Of a stretch of DNA of 64,000 bases, positions 15,252 to 24,122 are shown one piece after another. Positions within the stretch are counted from its first letter, which is position 1, and every line of letters begins with the position of its first letter. A program made the position numbers and the translations under genes. The stretch covers positions 1 to 64,000 of the forward strand of contig DATGLT010000445.1 of the NCBI GenBank assembly GCA_035294005.1, read 5' to 3'. The notes under the pieces are model-generated. The model was not told the origin of the DNA. It was given only the letters and a program-made list of their open reading frames with translations, and searched no databases. This DNA is from JANXQE01 sp035294005. GTDB lineage: Bacteria; Verrucomicrobiota; Verrucomicrobiia; Limisphaerales; UBA8199.

Positions 15252-17009
15252 ATGCAAAAAAAGTTCCTTTCCCTCGGTTTGCTCATCCTTGTTTTTGGCC
15301 TGAACGCCGCCGAACCGCGTTTGGGCCGGTGGTCTGAAGAACGCGCTCGCCAATGGCAGGAAAAAACCCGGTGGCTCGCCGGGTGCGATTTCCTGCCGAG
15401 CACAGCCATTAACCAGTTGGAAATGTTCCAGGCTGAGAGCTTTGACCCGGCGACCATTGACCGCGAACTCGGGTGGGCGCAGTCACTGGGTTTTAACGCG
15501 GTTCGGGTCTACCTGCAGGACCAGTTGTGGCAGCAGGATTCGAAGGGTTTTACAACCAGGCTGGATGAGTTCCTCACTATCGCCCAGCGACATGGGATCA
15601 GGGCGGTGCTGGTGCTGTTCGATTCGTGCTGGGACCCATTCCCACGACTTGGCAAGCAAAGAGCGCCTCGGCCTCACATTCACAACAGCGGGTGGGTCCA
15701 GAGCCCCGGCGCCAGGGAGTTGCTCGATCCAGGTTCCGAACCCTCGTTGAAAGCTTATGTCCTGGGAGTGGTCGGGCGTTTTCGCAGCGACCCGCGAGTT
15801 GTCCTTTGGGACGTCTGGAACGAACCCGACAACATGAACCGGCCTGCTTACGTGGCCCTGGAGCCCACCAATAAAGTGGACCTGGTCCTGCCGTTGCTGA
15901 AAAAGGCCTTCGATTGGGCCCGCGAAGCCGACCCGTCGCAGCCTCTCACATCCGGGGTGTGGATGGGCACGTGGCCCGATCCCGACAAACTCAGCCCGAC
16001 CGAGCAAGTTCAGTTATCCGAGTCGGACATCGTCAGCTTCCATAACTACAATGATTTGCCGAGCTTGAAGGAGGCGGTTACAAACCTGCGCAGGTATCAT
16101 CGGCCGCTGGTCTGTACCGAGTACATGTCCAGGGGCAACGGCAGCTTTTTTGATCCAAACCTCGGCTACCTCAAATCTCAGCACGTCGGCGCACTTAACT
16201 GGGGTCTTGTCGAGGGAAAGAGCCAGACGATTTATCCCTGGGACTCGTGGACCAAGCAATATAACATTGAGCCCTCCCTCTGGTTTCACGATATTTTTCG
16301 ACGTGACGGAACGCCTTACCGCCCGGAGGAGGTTGCCTACATCCGCGAAATCACACAGGCTGATTTCCTTTTTGACGGCACCGACCTGGCAGGGTGGCGA
16401 GAGCCTCACGGGGAATGGCGCGTAGCTGAATCCGTCGCTTCGGATCCCTCAAAGCCTGAGGCCTTCACGATCCGCGCGGGGGATGGGGTGCTCGTCAACG
16501 GCGATATGGGTCACACAGAGGACCTCATCAGCGAACAAGAGTTTGGGGACATGGACCTGCACGTGGAATTCTGCATACCCAAGCACTCGAATTCCGGCGT
16601 GTACTTGCAGGGCCGTTACGAAGTGCAGGTTTATGACAGTTTTGGAGTGGAAAAGGATGCGTATCCCGGAATCGAATGTGGAGGCATTTACCCGCGCTGG
16701 ATTAATGAAGCTAACGTTGAAGGGCATTCGCCCCTGGTCAACGCGAGCAAACCGCCGGGCCAATGGCAATCGTTCGACATTGAGTTTCAAGCTCCACGAT
16801 TCGATTCATCGGGAAAGAAGGTTGCAGACGCAAGGATCGTTCGCATTTTGCACAATGGCACGGTCATTCACAGAAATATTGACCTGAAGGGGCCGACACG
16901 AGGTGCTCTTTCAGACCAGGAACAGGAGCGCGGCCCGATTCGCCTCCAGGGGGATCACGGTCCGGTGGCTTACCGGAATCTGCGCGTCAAACCGCTGCAC
17001 TTAAATTAA
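15252..17009 (+). CDS. Secreted GH5-like barrel fused to a DUF1080 domain
   Basis: 585 residues. Signal peptide at 1-20 (MQKKFLSLGLLILVFGLNAA). Residues about 40-365 form a cellulase-type (GH5/clan GH-A) barrel: WDVWNEPDN (186-194) with acid/base candidate Glu191 and nucleophile candidate Glu290 in VCTEYMSRG. From 372 to the end is a DUF1080 domain (3-keto-disaccharide hydrolase/LamG-like): DFLFDGTDLAGW, DMDLHVEFCIPKHSNSGVY, QVYDSFG, PPGQWQSFDIEFQAP and GPIRLQGDHGPVAYRNLRV. DUF1080 is greatly expanded in Verrucomicrobia and Planctomycetes. The protein probably cuts a glycoside outside the cytoplasm; the substrate cannot be told from sequence. Confidence 0.85.
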   Translation: MQKKFLSLGLLILVFGLNAAEPRLGRWSEERARQWQEKTRWLAGCDFLPSTAINQLEMFQAESFDPATIDRELGWAQSLGFNAVRVYLQDQLWQQDSKGFTTRLDEFLTIAQRHGIRAVLVLFDSCWDPFPRLGKQRAPRPHIHNSGWVQSPGARELLDPGSEPSLKAYVLGVVGRFRSDPRVVLWDVWNEPDNMNRPAYVALEPTNKVDLVLPLLKKAFDWAREADPSQPLTSGVWMGTWPDPDKLSPTEQVQLSESDIVSFHNYNDLPSLKEAVTNLRRYHRPLVCTEYMSRGNGSFFDPNLGYLKSQHVGALNWGLVEGKSQTIYPWDSWTKQYNIEPSLWFHDIFRRDGTPYRPEEVAYIREITQADFLFDGTDLAGWREPHGEWRVAESVASDPSKPEAFTIRAGDGVLVNGDMGHTEDLISEQEFGDMDLHVEFCIPKHSNSGVYLQGRYEVQVYDSFGVEKDAYPGIECGGIYPRWINEANVEGHSPLVNASKPPGQWQSFDIEFQAPRFDSSGKKVADARIVRILHNGTVIHRNIDLKGPTRGALSDQEQERGPIRLQGDHGPVAYRNLRVKPLHLN

Positions 17010-17036
17010 CCGGCAACGCGCTGCGATTGTAACCGA

Positions 17037-17399
17037 ATGAAATGTTTTAAGCACAACGCCGCGGAAGCCGTTGCCGTTTGCGCTTACTGCGGACGGGCTT
17101 TGTGCGTCGAGTGCGCGGGCAAACCTGCGACCTCGCGCGCGGCATGTTCAGAAGCCTGTGCCAATGCTTTGGAAAAAACGGAGCATGCTATCCATTCTAT
17201 TTTGCAACAGAGCATGCGCAGCGCCCAGGCAAGCGCGTTTTATTGTTATCTCTGCGCCGGGCTTTCCGGCGCCGCCGCAGTTGTCGCGTGGTTCATGCTG
17301 CCGTCACCGTTCCTGATTCTTTTCACCGGCGGATGTGCCGTGGTTCTCATCATTTCCGGGCTTTGGTACGGCCGCGCAGCCCGGAAGGCGAGGTCTTAG
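17037..17399 (+). CDS. B-box-like zinc-binding membrane protein
   Basis: 120 residues. The N-terminal 40 have the spacing of a B-box/DUF2180-type zinc finger: CFKH (3-6), CAYC (16-19), CVEC (24-27) and two further Cys in CSEAC. Two hydrophobic segments follow (about 63-85 and 89-108) and a short basic end RAARKARS. Such small zinc-finger membrane proteins are common in Verrucomicrobia and Planctomycetes and have no known function. It begins 27 bases after the glycosidase gene on the same strand and ends two bases before convergent tsaB. Confidence 0.7.
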   Translation: MKCFKHNAAEAVAVCAYCGRALCVECAGKPATSRAACSEACANALEKTEHAIHSILQQSMRSAQASAFYCYLCAGLSGAAAVVAWFMLPSPFLILFTGGCAVVLIISGLWYGRAARKARS

Positions 17400-17401
17400 T
17401 T

Positions 17402-18109
17402 TCAGGGAGCTCCTCCATCGTAATTCGATTTAGAATCCCCATGCCGGATCTCTCCGGGTAAAACTCGCGGCGGCGGCGCTTTCACAAAAGTTGTGGGACG
17501 CAAGTAAATCGGCTGTAGCTGGTCGCTGCTCACGCTTTCGTTCCTGCTGGCGCACAACTTCCCAAGCGTCGCGGCGCGTGGAAAAACCGTGCGACCCGAC
17601 TCAAACCAATTGCGCAGTTCGGGCCCCACCAGAGTGTGGCCGGCTTTTTCACGCTCCAGAACCGTCGCTTTGGAGACGAGGCGGAGCGGGGCAGCTTCAG
17701 AGAGACGCGCCTCGGAAATCCGGTAATCAGCCATGTAAAACTCACCCCGCTGAGCATCAACCACGACACTGACAAGTCCGAGGATTCCGTGTGCGCGAGC
17801 CTCCTCGGCAATGCATTCGACGCTGCTGATTCCCGAAACCCGAACAATGCGCGCAAGGTCCCAACCTTGCGCCAGCGCTATGGCAATGCGAATTCCCGTG
17901 TAAGAACCCGGGCCAAGACCAACGGCAAGCGCCCGAACCTGTTCTCGTTCCACACACGCCTGCCGCAACACTCTCTCGACCATTTCAAACGGCCTCGTGG
18001 ATTGGCCTCCTGTCTCGATCGCTTCATTTTCCACCAACCCGCCGTTCGCGGGCTGGAACAGGGCAACACTGCGCTGCGGCGACGAAAATTCAAAAGCCAA
18101 TATCGTCAT
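17402..18109 (-). CDS. tsaB: tRNA threonylcarbamoyladenosine synthesis protein TsaB
   Basis: 235 residues. TsaB is the inactive ASKHA-fold partner of TsaD in making t6A at position 37 of ANN-decoding tRNAs. Recognisable by the start MTILAFEFSSPQRSVAL, GGQSTRPFEMVERVL, and LAVGLGPGSYTGIRIAIALAQG shown in parts as GLGPGSYTG and RIAIALAQG, plus VSVVVDAQRGEFYMADY. It overlaps tsaE by 20 bases, forming tsaE-tsaB, a common pairing for the same pathway. tsaD and tsaC are not in the window. Confidence 0.92.
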   Translation of the reverse strand: MTILAFEFSSPQRSVALFQPANGGLVENEAIETGGQSTRPFEMVERVLRQACVEREQVRALAVGLGPGSYTGIRIAIALAQGWDLARIVRVSGISSVECIAEEARAHGILGLVSVVVDAQRGEFYMADYRISEARLSEAAPLRLVSKATVLEREKAGHTLVGPELRNWFESGRTVFPRAATLGKLCASRNESVSSDQLQPIYLRPTTFVKAPPPRVLPGEIRHGDSKSNYDGGAP

Positions 18110-18533
18110 ACGAAAAGCGCCTGTTCGTTCCTTCGAGAATCTCTATCTCCACCCACCGCAGTTTTCGACCTTCTTCAATCTGCTCTGGCCTTTTCAAAAA
18201 CCATCGTTCAGCCCATTCGATTACCGCCAGGCCGTCGGGATAAAAGTATTGTTCCAGTCCCGCAGCTGCTATTTGGTCAGGTGTATCGAGGCGGTAAAGG
18301 TCGAGATGATACAGCGGCATGCGTCCTGCCTGGTAAACATTCACCAATGCAAACGTGGGTGAGACGACACGGCTGCCGATCCCAATTCCGGCGGCAATGC
18401 CTTTGACGAGCTGGGTTTTCCCGGCTCCCAGGTCTCCGCATAGCGCGATAACCAGGCCACGCTGCGCGTTTCGGGCCCATTGTTCTCCCAATGCAAATGT
18501 TTCAGCAGGGCTATGCGAAATGTTCGTAACCAT
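18090..18533 (-). CDS. tsaE: tRNA threonylcarbamoyladenosine synthesis ATPase TsaE
   Basis: 147 residues. Walker A GDLGAGKT (33-40) follows the typical start SPAETFALGEQWA. Further conserved parts are VSPTFALVNVY and PLYHLDLYRL with the DxxR-type segment, then EWAERW near the end. TsaE is the ATPase that resets the TsaB-TsaD complex during t6A synthesis. Overlaps thiL by 23 bases upstream and tsaB by 20 bases downstream; these long overlaps argue for translational coupling. Confidence 0.93.
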   Translation of the reverse strand: MVTNISHSPAETFALGEQWARNAQRGLVIALCGDLGAGKTQLVKGIAAGIGIGSRVVSPTFALVNVYQAGRMPLYHLDLYRLDTPDQIAAAGLEQYFYPDGLAVIEWAERWFLKRPEQIEEGRKLRWVEIEILEGTNRRFSYDDIGF

Positions 18534-19440
18534 GAAGGTTCAGCGGGCGCAGTCCATGCCGGTCCCGGATCTGAATTCCCGGACTCGAAGTTATTTTGCC
18601 GATGCAATGCAGTGGAATTTTCGGGAACCGAGCCTTCCACGAGTCCAGCAATGATACGGCATCCCGGCCGGCCAGGGCGAAGAGCAGTTCGAAATCTTCG
18701 CCGTCGGTCAGTGCGGCAATAAGTCCAGTCTTGGCAGTATTGGAAACTTTGGCGGCGCGGCGGGCCTCGCGGCTGATCGGGATCGCCGATGCCAACAACT
18801 CTGCTCCCAATCCCTGCCGGAGCAAGTGCTTCAGGTCACCAGCCAACCCGTCACTGAGGTCGATCATGGCGTGGATTTTGAAATGGTCGGCGAGCCAGCG
18901 TGCTTCTTCAAGGCGAGGCTCAAATTCGAGGTGTTTTGCGCCGATCGACCCGCCCAGATGCCCGCTCACAAACAGCGCGTCCCCTGCCTGGGCGCCCGAT
19001 CTCGAGATGGCCTTGCCGCGACTCGCCCAGCCCAGCAGCGAAATGGAGATCAACAGTCGTTCGGGATTCGTCGTGGTCTCACCCCCTGCGATTGCCACAT
19101 CATACTTCGACGCAGTCGCATTCAATCCTCGATAAATCCTGTCCACGTACTCGGGATCAAAAGGATCGGGCAAAGCCAGCGTGATGAGGGCCGCTGTTGG
19201 TGTCCCTGCCATTGCGGCAATATCACTTAGGCAACGCGCAATCGCTTTGTGACCGACTTTTTCGGGGGGAGCCGCCGAGTCAAAATGCACGCCTTGTACG
19301 ACTGCGTCTGTCTTGAAAAGCAACAATCGATCAGGAATACCCAAATCGATCACGGCACAGTCGTCGCCGGCTCCGACCACCACCGACGGGTTGGTGTGAA
19401 GGGAGCGCGTCAGCCGCGAAATCAGCTCGAACTCCTTCAT
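18511..19440 (-). CDS. thiL: Thiamine-monophosphate kinase
   Basis: 309 residues from ATG 19440 (MKEFELISRLTRS), which overlaps the stop of the CPBP gene by four bases (ATGA). Phosphorylates thiamine monophosphate to the active diphosphate. Conserved: VGAGDDCAVID (22-32), GHKAIARCLSDIAAMAGTP with the metal-binding Asp, AGGETTTNPERLLIS, SGHLGGS, MIDLSDGLAGDL and LTDGEDFELLF. A longer open frame to 19638 lies inside the CPBP gene and is not used. Part of the CPBP-thiL-tsaE-tsaB operon. Confidence 0.94.
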   Translation of the reverse strand: MKEFELISRLTRSLHTNPSVVVGAGDDCAVIDLGIPDRLLLFKTDAVVQGVHFDSAAPPEKVGHKAIARCLSDIAAMAGTPTAALITLALPDPFDPEYVDRIYRGLNATASKYDVAIAGGETTTNPERLLISISLLGWASRGKAISRSGAQAGDALFVSGHLGGSIGAKHLEFEPRLEEARWLADHFKIHAMIDLSDGLAGDLKHLLRQGLGAELLASAIPISREARRAAKVSNTAKTGLIAALTDGEDFELLFALAGRDAVSLLDSWKARFPKIPLHCIGKITSSPGIQIRDRHGLRPLNLHGYEHFA

Positions 19441-20354
19441 TGGATCTGGCGCAACAAGCTGGGCATCCAATACAACATGAGGAAGTTGATCCCGTTGAAC
19501 ATCGCATGGGCACAGATGGGAGCCAAAAGGTTGTCCGCGTACTCGTAGAGGACGGTCAGGGCGATTGCCAGGAGCAGCAGCGGGATAAAAGTGAGAAGGT
19601 TTTGGTGAATCGCGGCGAACAGGATCGCCGTCCCCCACAACGCGAGTCTCGGGAATCCCGCCCTTTTAATGGCGGTGTAAAGAATACCGCGGAAAAGCAA
19701 TTCCTCGGCAACCGGCGCCAGGAAGATTGTCACGATGCCCAGTACAACCCGGTGGACCCAGGTCACAGCCATTTGCAGTGTCTGGACTGATTCCTGTTCG
19801 TGGGGTTCGAGTTGCAGATGCGGGATGTGAACCATGATATACGCCGAAACCCACTGCACGACCACGCCCAACGGAATAAACAAACAGGCCATAATGATGC
19901 CCAGGAAAACCGCTCGGCGGCAGTTATTCGCGAAGCCAAACGCTTCCCGGGAGGTGAGTTGTTGCTCGCGCAAAAAGTGTGGAATAAAGACCAGCGCGGC
20001 ACCTTGGAAACTCAGGGAAGCAACAACCATTTGCCCAATCGACGGCCCCATCGTTAGGTGGGCGTTCTTTTGCGCCCAGATACCGAGAATGAACCCGCCG
20101 TAAAGACAGACCAAATACCCCCCGAGTTTTGTAACGACCGTTTCGGGAGTCCAGGGCCGGTACACAAAGACGATCGCAGTTCCCATGCACCCCAGCGCCG
20201 AAGCGGTAAGACGATAAAACCGGAGATCCTGTCGGCTGCCGAGCCCAGAATGGTTCAAAACTCCGACAACCAGCGAGCCGCAAAAAAAGCAAGCCACCAA
20301 ACACAGGAAAAGTCTCAGGATAGCGCCAGGGTTCCACGCTCTGACCGATAACAT
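19437..20354 (-). CDS. CPBP-family intramembrane metalloprotease
   Basis: 305 residues with about eight membrane spans. The three CPBP/Abi motifs are all present: EELLFR (217-222, EExxxR), FAAIH (246-250, FxxxH) and HAMFN (283-287, HxxxN). These residues form the active site of Rce1-type proteases. In bacteria such proteins process peptides, give self-immunity to bacteriocins, or have unknown targets; nothing here fixes the substrate. First gene of an operon with thiL, tsaE and tsaB, to which it has no evident functional link. Divergent from the YyaL-like gene. Confidence 0.86.
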   Translation of the reverse strand: MLSVRAWNPGAILRLFLCLVACFFCGSLVVGVLNHSGLGSRQDLRFYRLTASALGCMGTAIVFVYRPWTPETVVTKLGGYLVCLYGGFILGIWAQKNAHLTMGPSIGQMVVASLSFQGAALVFIPHFLREQQLTSREAFGFANNCRRAVFLGIIMACLFIPLGVVVQWVSAYIMVHIPHLQLEPHEQESVQTLQMAVTWVHRVVLGIVTIFLAPVAEELLFRGILYTAIKRAGFPRLALWGTAILFAAIHQNLLTFIPLLLLAIALTVLYEYADNLLAPICAHAMFNGINFLMLYWMPSLLRQIQ

Positions 20355-20437
20355 CGCGGCAATTTACCGGAGCCACCCCGGAGTGACGAGGAAATCCAGT
20401 GCTTTGCTCTTTGCGAGCGTTAAGGCTATGGTGGCCT

Positions 20438-22525
20438 GTGAACACGGACTCCGTTTCCGCCGAACCACGCAAGCCCAACAGGCTGTCCAAAGAGAAGTCA
20501 CCTTACCTGCTGCAACACCAGTTTAACCCGGTCGACTGGTATGCGTGGGGAGCCGAGGCGTTCGAGTCCGCGAAAAGGCTGGATCGACCCATTTTCCTCA
20601 GCATCGGCTATTCAACCTGCCACTGGTGCCACGTCATGGAGCGTGAGTCGTTCGAGAACGAAGCCGTAGCCAAATTCCTCAATGAGCACTTTGTCAGCAT
20701 CAAAGTGGATCGCGAAGAACGCCCTGATGTGGACAAGATTTACATGAGTTTCGTTCAAGCCACCACCGGCCAGGGCGGGTGGCCTTTGAATGTGTTCCTG
20801 ACCCCGGAGCTCAAACCATTTTTTGGAGGCACTTATTTCCCGCCCTCAAATAACCACGGCCGGCCGGGGTTTCTACAGTTGCTCCAGCAAATCGCCGAAC
20901 TTTGGGCCAACCGACGGCAGGACATCAGCGGGTCTGCCGAGGAAATTCATTCCAAGCTCCAAAGGGCCGCGGCAACCGGGCTGCAACCCGAAGACCGTTT
21001 TCTTTCCCAGGAAGTTCTGCGCCACGCCGGGCTGGCTTTCAAAGATAGTTACGACTCCGTCCACGGTGGATTTGGAGGCGCCCCGAAGTTCCCGCAACCG
21101 AGTCAGCCGGAGTTCCTCCTCCGATACGCGAAGAGATTTCACGACCAGGAAGCTACGCAAATGGTTCTTCACACGTGTGACGCAATGGCGGCCGGAGGAA
21201 TTCATGATCAGCTTGGCGGCGGGTTCGCGCGCTATTCTGTCGACGCGCAGTGGCTCGTCCCTCACTTCGAGAAAATGCTGTACGACAACGCACAACTGGC
21301 GCACCTGTTCCTGGACGCCTTCCTGGTCAGCGGCTCACACCACCATGCTTCCGTCGTCAGGGACGTTCTCGATTATGTGCTGCGCGACATGACCCATCCC
21401 CAGGGCGGCTTTTACTCCGCCGAAGACGCCGACAGCGAAGGGCACGAAGGAAAGTACTATTGCTGGACACGACAGGAACTCTCGAAGCTGCTCACGGCCG
21501 AGGAGTTTAATATCGGAACGAAATATTTCGGAATCACCGAACGCGGGAATTTCCTCGATCATAGCCACCCTCACCCATTGCCGGGACAAAATGTTTTAAG
21601 TATGGCGCATCCGAAGCTCCGGCCTCAGGACGAGGAACTGCTGGATTCGGCCAGGCGCAAGATGATTGCCGAGCGCGCCAAGCGGGTGCGCCCTCATTTG
21701 GATGACAAAATATTGGTTTCCTGGAACGGGTTGATGTTGGGAGCCATGGCTCGGGCCGCCGTTGTGCTGGGCGAAGCCCGCTACCGGAACGCCGCGGAGA
21801 CAAACCTGGCTTTCCTCCAAACGCGGCTGTGGGAGGCCCAAAGCCGCACCCTGTACCACCGATGGCGCGATGGCCAGCGCGATTCCGTCCAGTTGCTCGA
21901 CGGGTACGCCTTTTTACTGTCAGGCGTGCTTGACCTGTACGAAGCGACGGTCGAACCCAAACACCTGGAATTTGCGCTATCCCTCGCCGGTGCGATGCTC
22001 GAGAAATTTTACGATTCCCAGAACGGCGGCTTTTGGCAGGCAACCGCGGGCACCCCGGATCTCATATTGCGCATGAAAGAGGATTATGACGGCGCCGAGC
22101 CTTCCGGGAATTCGGTTGCATGCCTGGCGTTGTTGAAGCTGGGCAAAATCGCCGGAAAACCGGAATTTACGGCGGCGGCGGAGAAAACGCTGCGCCTCTT
22201 TTCCTCGCGGCTGGAACAATTCCCGCAGGCGGTGCCCTACATGCTCCAAGCCCTTGATTTTTCATTGGAAGAACCCAAACGCGCCGTGGTGGCGGGCGAA
22301 CCAGGCAAAGACGACACCGCTTCACTGCTGCATGCCGTGCATTCAGTTTTCGAACCGAACAAGGTCGTGTTAGGCAACCTTGGGCACGTCGAGGCGTTCG
22401 CTCAAACGCTGCCGGCAAAGGACCATGCCTTGCTATACCTTTGCACGGGAAATGCCTGCCAGGCGCCCACCCGCGATTCCGCCGCCATAACAAGCCTCCT
22501 GCGCGGTGAAAACCGAGTCAAATGA
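20438..22525 (+). CDS. Thioredoxin-domain protein, YyaL/spermatogenesis-associated 20 family (DUF255)
   Basis: 695 residues from a GTG at 20438; an in-frame ATG at 20399 would add 13 residues not typical of the family. N-terminal DUF255 thioredoxin fold: NPVDWYAWG (30-38) and STCHWCHVMERESF (59-72) with CxxC at 61-64. The rest is an (alpha/alpha)6 six-hairpin glycosidase-like domain, with conserved GGIHDQLGGGFARYS, HFEKMLYDNAQL and DGAEPSGNSV. Family members are in nearly all phyla, but function is unknown; a redox or sugar-related role has been suggested from the folds. Ends 16 bases before the convergent Rrf2 gene. Confidence 0.9.
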   Translation: MNTDSVSAEPRKPNRLSKEKSPYLLQHQFNPVDWYAWGAEAFESAKRLDRPIFLSIGYSTCHWCHVMERESFENEAVAKFLNEHFVSIKVDREERPDVDKIYMSFVQATTGQGGWPLNVFLTPELKPFFGGTYFPPSNNHGRPGFLQLLQQIAELWANRRQDISGSAEEIHSKLQRAAATGLQPEDRFLSQEVLRHAGLAFKDSYDSVHGGFGGAPKFPQPSQPEFLLRYAKRFHDQEATQMVLHTCDAMAAGGIHDQLGGGFARYSVDAQWLVPHFEKMLYDNAQLAHLFLDAFLVSGSHHHASVVRDVLDYVLRDMTHPQGGFYSAEDADSEGHEGKYYCWTRQELSKLLTAEEFNIGTKYFGITERGNFLDHSHPHPLPGQNVLSMAHPKLRPQDEELLDSARRKMIAERAKRVRPHLDDKILVSWNGLMLGAMARAAVVLGEARYRNAAETNLAFLQTRLWEAQSRTLYHRWRDGQRDSVQLLDGYAFLLSGVLDLYEATVEPKHLEFALSLAGAMLEKFYDSQNGGFWQATAGTPDLILRMKEDYDGAEPSGNSVACLALLKLGKIAGKPEFTAAAEKTLRLFSSRLEQFPQAVPYMLQALDFSLEEPKRAVVAGEPGKDDTASLLHAVHSVFEPNKVVLGNLGHVEAFAQTLPAKDHALLYLCTGNACQAPTRDSAAITSLLRGENRVK

Positions 22526-22541
22526 GCTCGAGTCCACGAAT

Positions 22542-22961
22542 TCAGATGTAGTACATCTTTTCTTTTTCGGAACTTTCCTCGAGCAGTCTTTGAAACGTGA
22601 TGCCGGCCGCCGCCGATTCGAGACTTTCCTTGAGCCGATGCCAGGCTCGCCGCAATTCCGGCGGACACTCGGGATCGGACAACGCGGGGGTGTCAAACAC
22701 AGTGCCGTTGACGGCGCGAAGCACATCCGCAAGTGTGATTTCCGCCGGAGGGCGGGCCAGGAGATAACCGCCTTCTTTTCCTCGGAGGCTGCGCGCGATG
22801 CCCTGGGACTTCAACTCAATGAGAATTTGAACCAGGTAGTTGCCGGGAATGCTCTGCTCGTCGGCCAGGTCTTCCACACGAACCGCCGTGCCCATTGCGA
22901 AATGGCGGGCCAGTCCAAGTACCGCGCGGGCCGCGTAATCAGTCTTTACCGAGAGCTTCAC
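22542..22961 (-). CDS. Rrf2-family transcriptional regulator
   Basis: 139 residues. The winged-helix start MKLSVKTDYAARAVLGLA and the following VEDLADEQSIPGNYLVQILIELK segment, then RSLRGKEGGYLLARPPAEITLADVLRAV, are classic Rrf2. The iron-sulphur regulators of the family (IscR, NsrR) carry three Cys around residues 90-105; here only one Cys is present in the region (SDPECPPELR), so cluster binding as in IscR is unlikely. No cysteine-metabolism or Fe-S gene is adjacent. Follows the esterase gene after 52 bases on the same strand. Confidence 0.9.
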   Translation of the reverse strand: MKLSVKTDYAARAVLGLARHFAMGTAVRVEDLADEQSIPGNYLVQILIELKSQGIARSLRGKEGGYLLARPPAEITLADVLRAVNGTVFDTPALSDPECPPELRRAWHRLKESLESAAAGITFQRLLEESSEKEKMYYI

Positions 22962-23013
22962 CAGCCAAACTTATGCAGCCATCTCACGATCTGCAATGGT
23001 GAAGGGTTCACGG

Positions 23014-24069
23014 TCAAAGGTTTCGATCGAGCCATTCAAGGGTGCGGTTCCACATGGCCTGGGTGTACACATGTCCAAGGCCGGGGTAGATGATGCTTTG
23101 GAACGCGGTTGGTTTGCCATAGAGCCGGTAAGCGGGCAACACGGCTGCTTCGATGTGACGGACGCCGTCAACCGGTGAACCGGCGTCCTGGTCGCCGGTT
23201 TGGAATAAGACAGGCCGCGGAGCAATGAGAGAGATAACAGCCTCGGTATCGAAATGGGAGAGAACTCCCGGGACGAAGTAATAAATGCCGTGAGCCTTGA
23301 GCTCCTGGTGCCGGATCAGATCCTGGTAACGGGTCATGCACGCCACGGCGACGCCCGTCTTGAGGCGATCGTCGAGCGCCATCAGCCACCAGGACCGGGT
23401 AGCGCCCATGCTGATGCCGGTAACTGCCAGCCGATTGGTATCCACCTCCGCTCGCGAGGCCAGGTAATCCAGGGCCATGAGGTCATCGCGCAGAATCATC
23501 CCCCACAAAGTGCGCCCTACCCAAAGATTGAATTTGCTGGCTGTGGATTCGCCGGCGGAGCCCTTTTCTTCAGGCCCGCCCGGGCCGGCTCCATTGCGTT
23601 CGCCAAAACAATACGCATCGATCCCGACCACCACGAAGCCGCTGCGGGCCAGGGCCGGTCCTGGAGCTTCCGGAGTGTGGCGCGCCTGGAAGAGCTCCTC
23701 TTTGCCGATATCGTATTCACCGCCATGCCAATGGCAAAACAAGATTCCAGGAGCTTTGCCCGAGAGCTTTGAAGGAAGTATAAGATAGCCCGGCACCGTT
23801 GCTCCCGCCCCGTTATCAAACATGAACTTTTCCACGCGGTATTCACCGTGGTCTTCACGCGAAACCACCGAGACACTGGGCACCGGCGGTCGGGGCGGCA
23901 GCTTGCCCAACAAGTTCCAGAGCGTGGCCCTGATTTTTTTGCGCTCGGCCTCCCATTGCTCTTGAGAGGCAGGCACCGTGAAAGCCGGCGCCAGCTGCGA
24001 ACTTTGCAGCCAGCGTTCGGGAGCTGTTCCGTTTGTTTGGGCCATCAATGTATGCGTTCCCGACAGCAC
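23014..24069 (-). CDS. Alpha/beta hydrolase, acetyl-xylan-esterase/dienelactone-hydrolase type
   Basis: 351 residues from a GTG at 24069. Serine-hydrolase features: nucleophile elbow GISMG (218-222, Ser220), LFQTGDQDAG with the acid Asp, and GLGHVYT with the His near the end. The oxyanion region is FCHWHGGEYDIG. The annotated N-terminus (MLSGTHTLMAQ) looks like the tail of a signal peptide; the open frame extends upstream through LKSSTLNCVTATLVLSG with only CTG or similar codons, so the true start may be an unusual codon near 24108 and the enzyme is probably exported. Likely removes ester groups from plant or algal glycans; substrate unproven. 53 bases after ligA. Confidence 0.8.
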   Translation of the reverse strand: MLSGTHTLMAQTNGTAPERWLQSSQLAPAFTVPASQEQWEAERKKIRATLWNLLGKLPPRPPVPSVSVVSREDHGEYRVEKFMFDNGAGATVPGYLILPSKLSGKAPGILFCHWHGGEYDIGKEELFQARHTPEAPGPALARSGFVVVGIDAYCFGERNGAGPGGPEEKGSAGESTASKFNLWVGRTLWGMILRDDLMALDYLASRAEVDTNRLAVTGISMGATRSWWLMALDDRLKTGVAVACMTRYQDLIRHQELKAHGIYYFVPGVLSHFDTEAVISLIAPRPVLFQTGDQDAGSPVDGVRHIEAAVLPAYRLYGKPTAFQSIIYPGLGHVYTQAMWNRTLEWLDRNL

Positions 24070-24122
24070 AAGTGTCGCCGTAACACAGTTGAGAGTTGAA
24101 CTTTTCAGATAAAGAAACGCCC

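Noticed and set aside
19441..19638. Extension of thiL upstream of 19440
   Set aside because: It lies inside the CPBP gene; the ATG at 19440 gives the standard ThiL start and an ATGA overlap.
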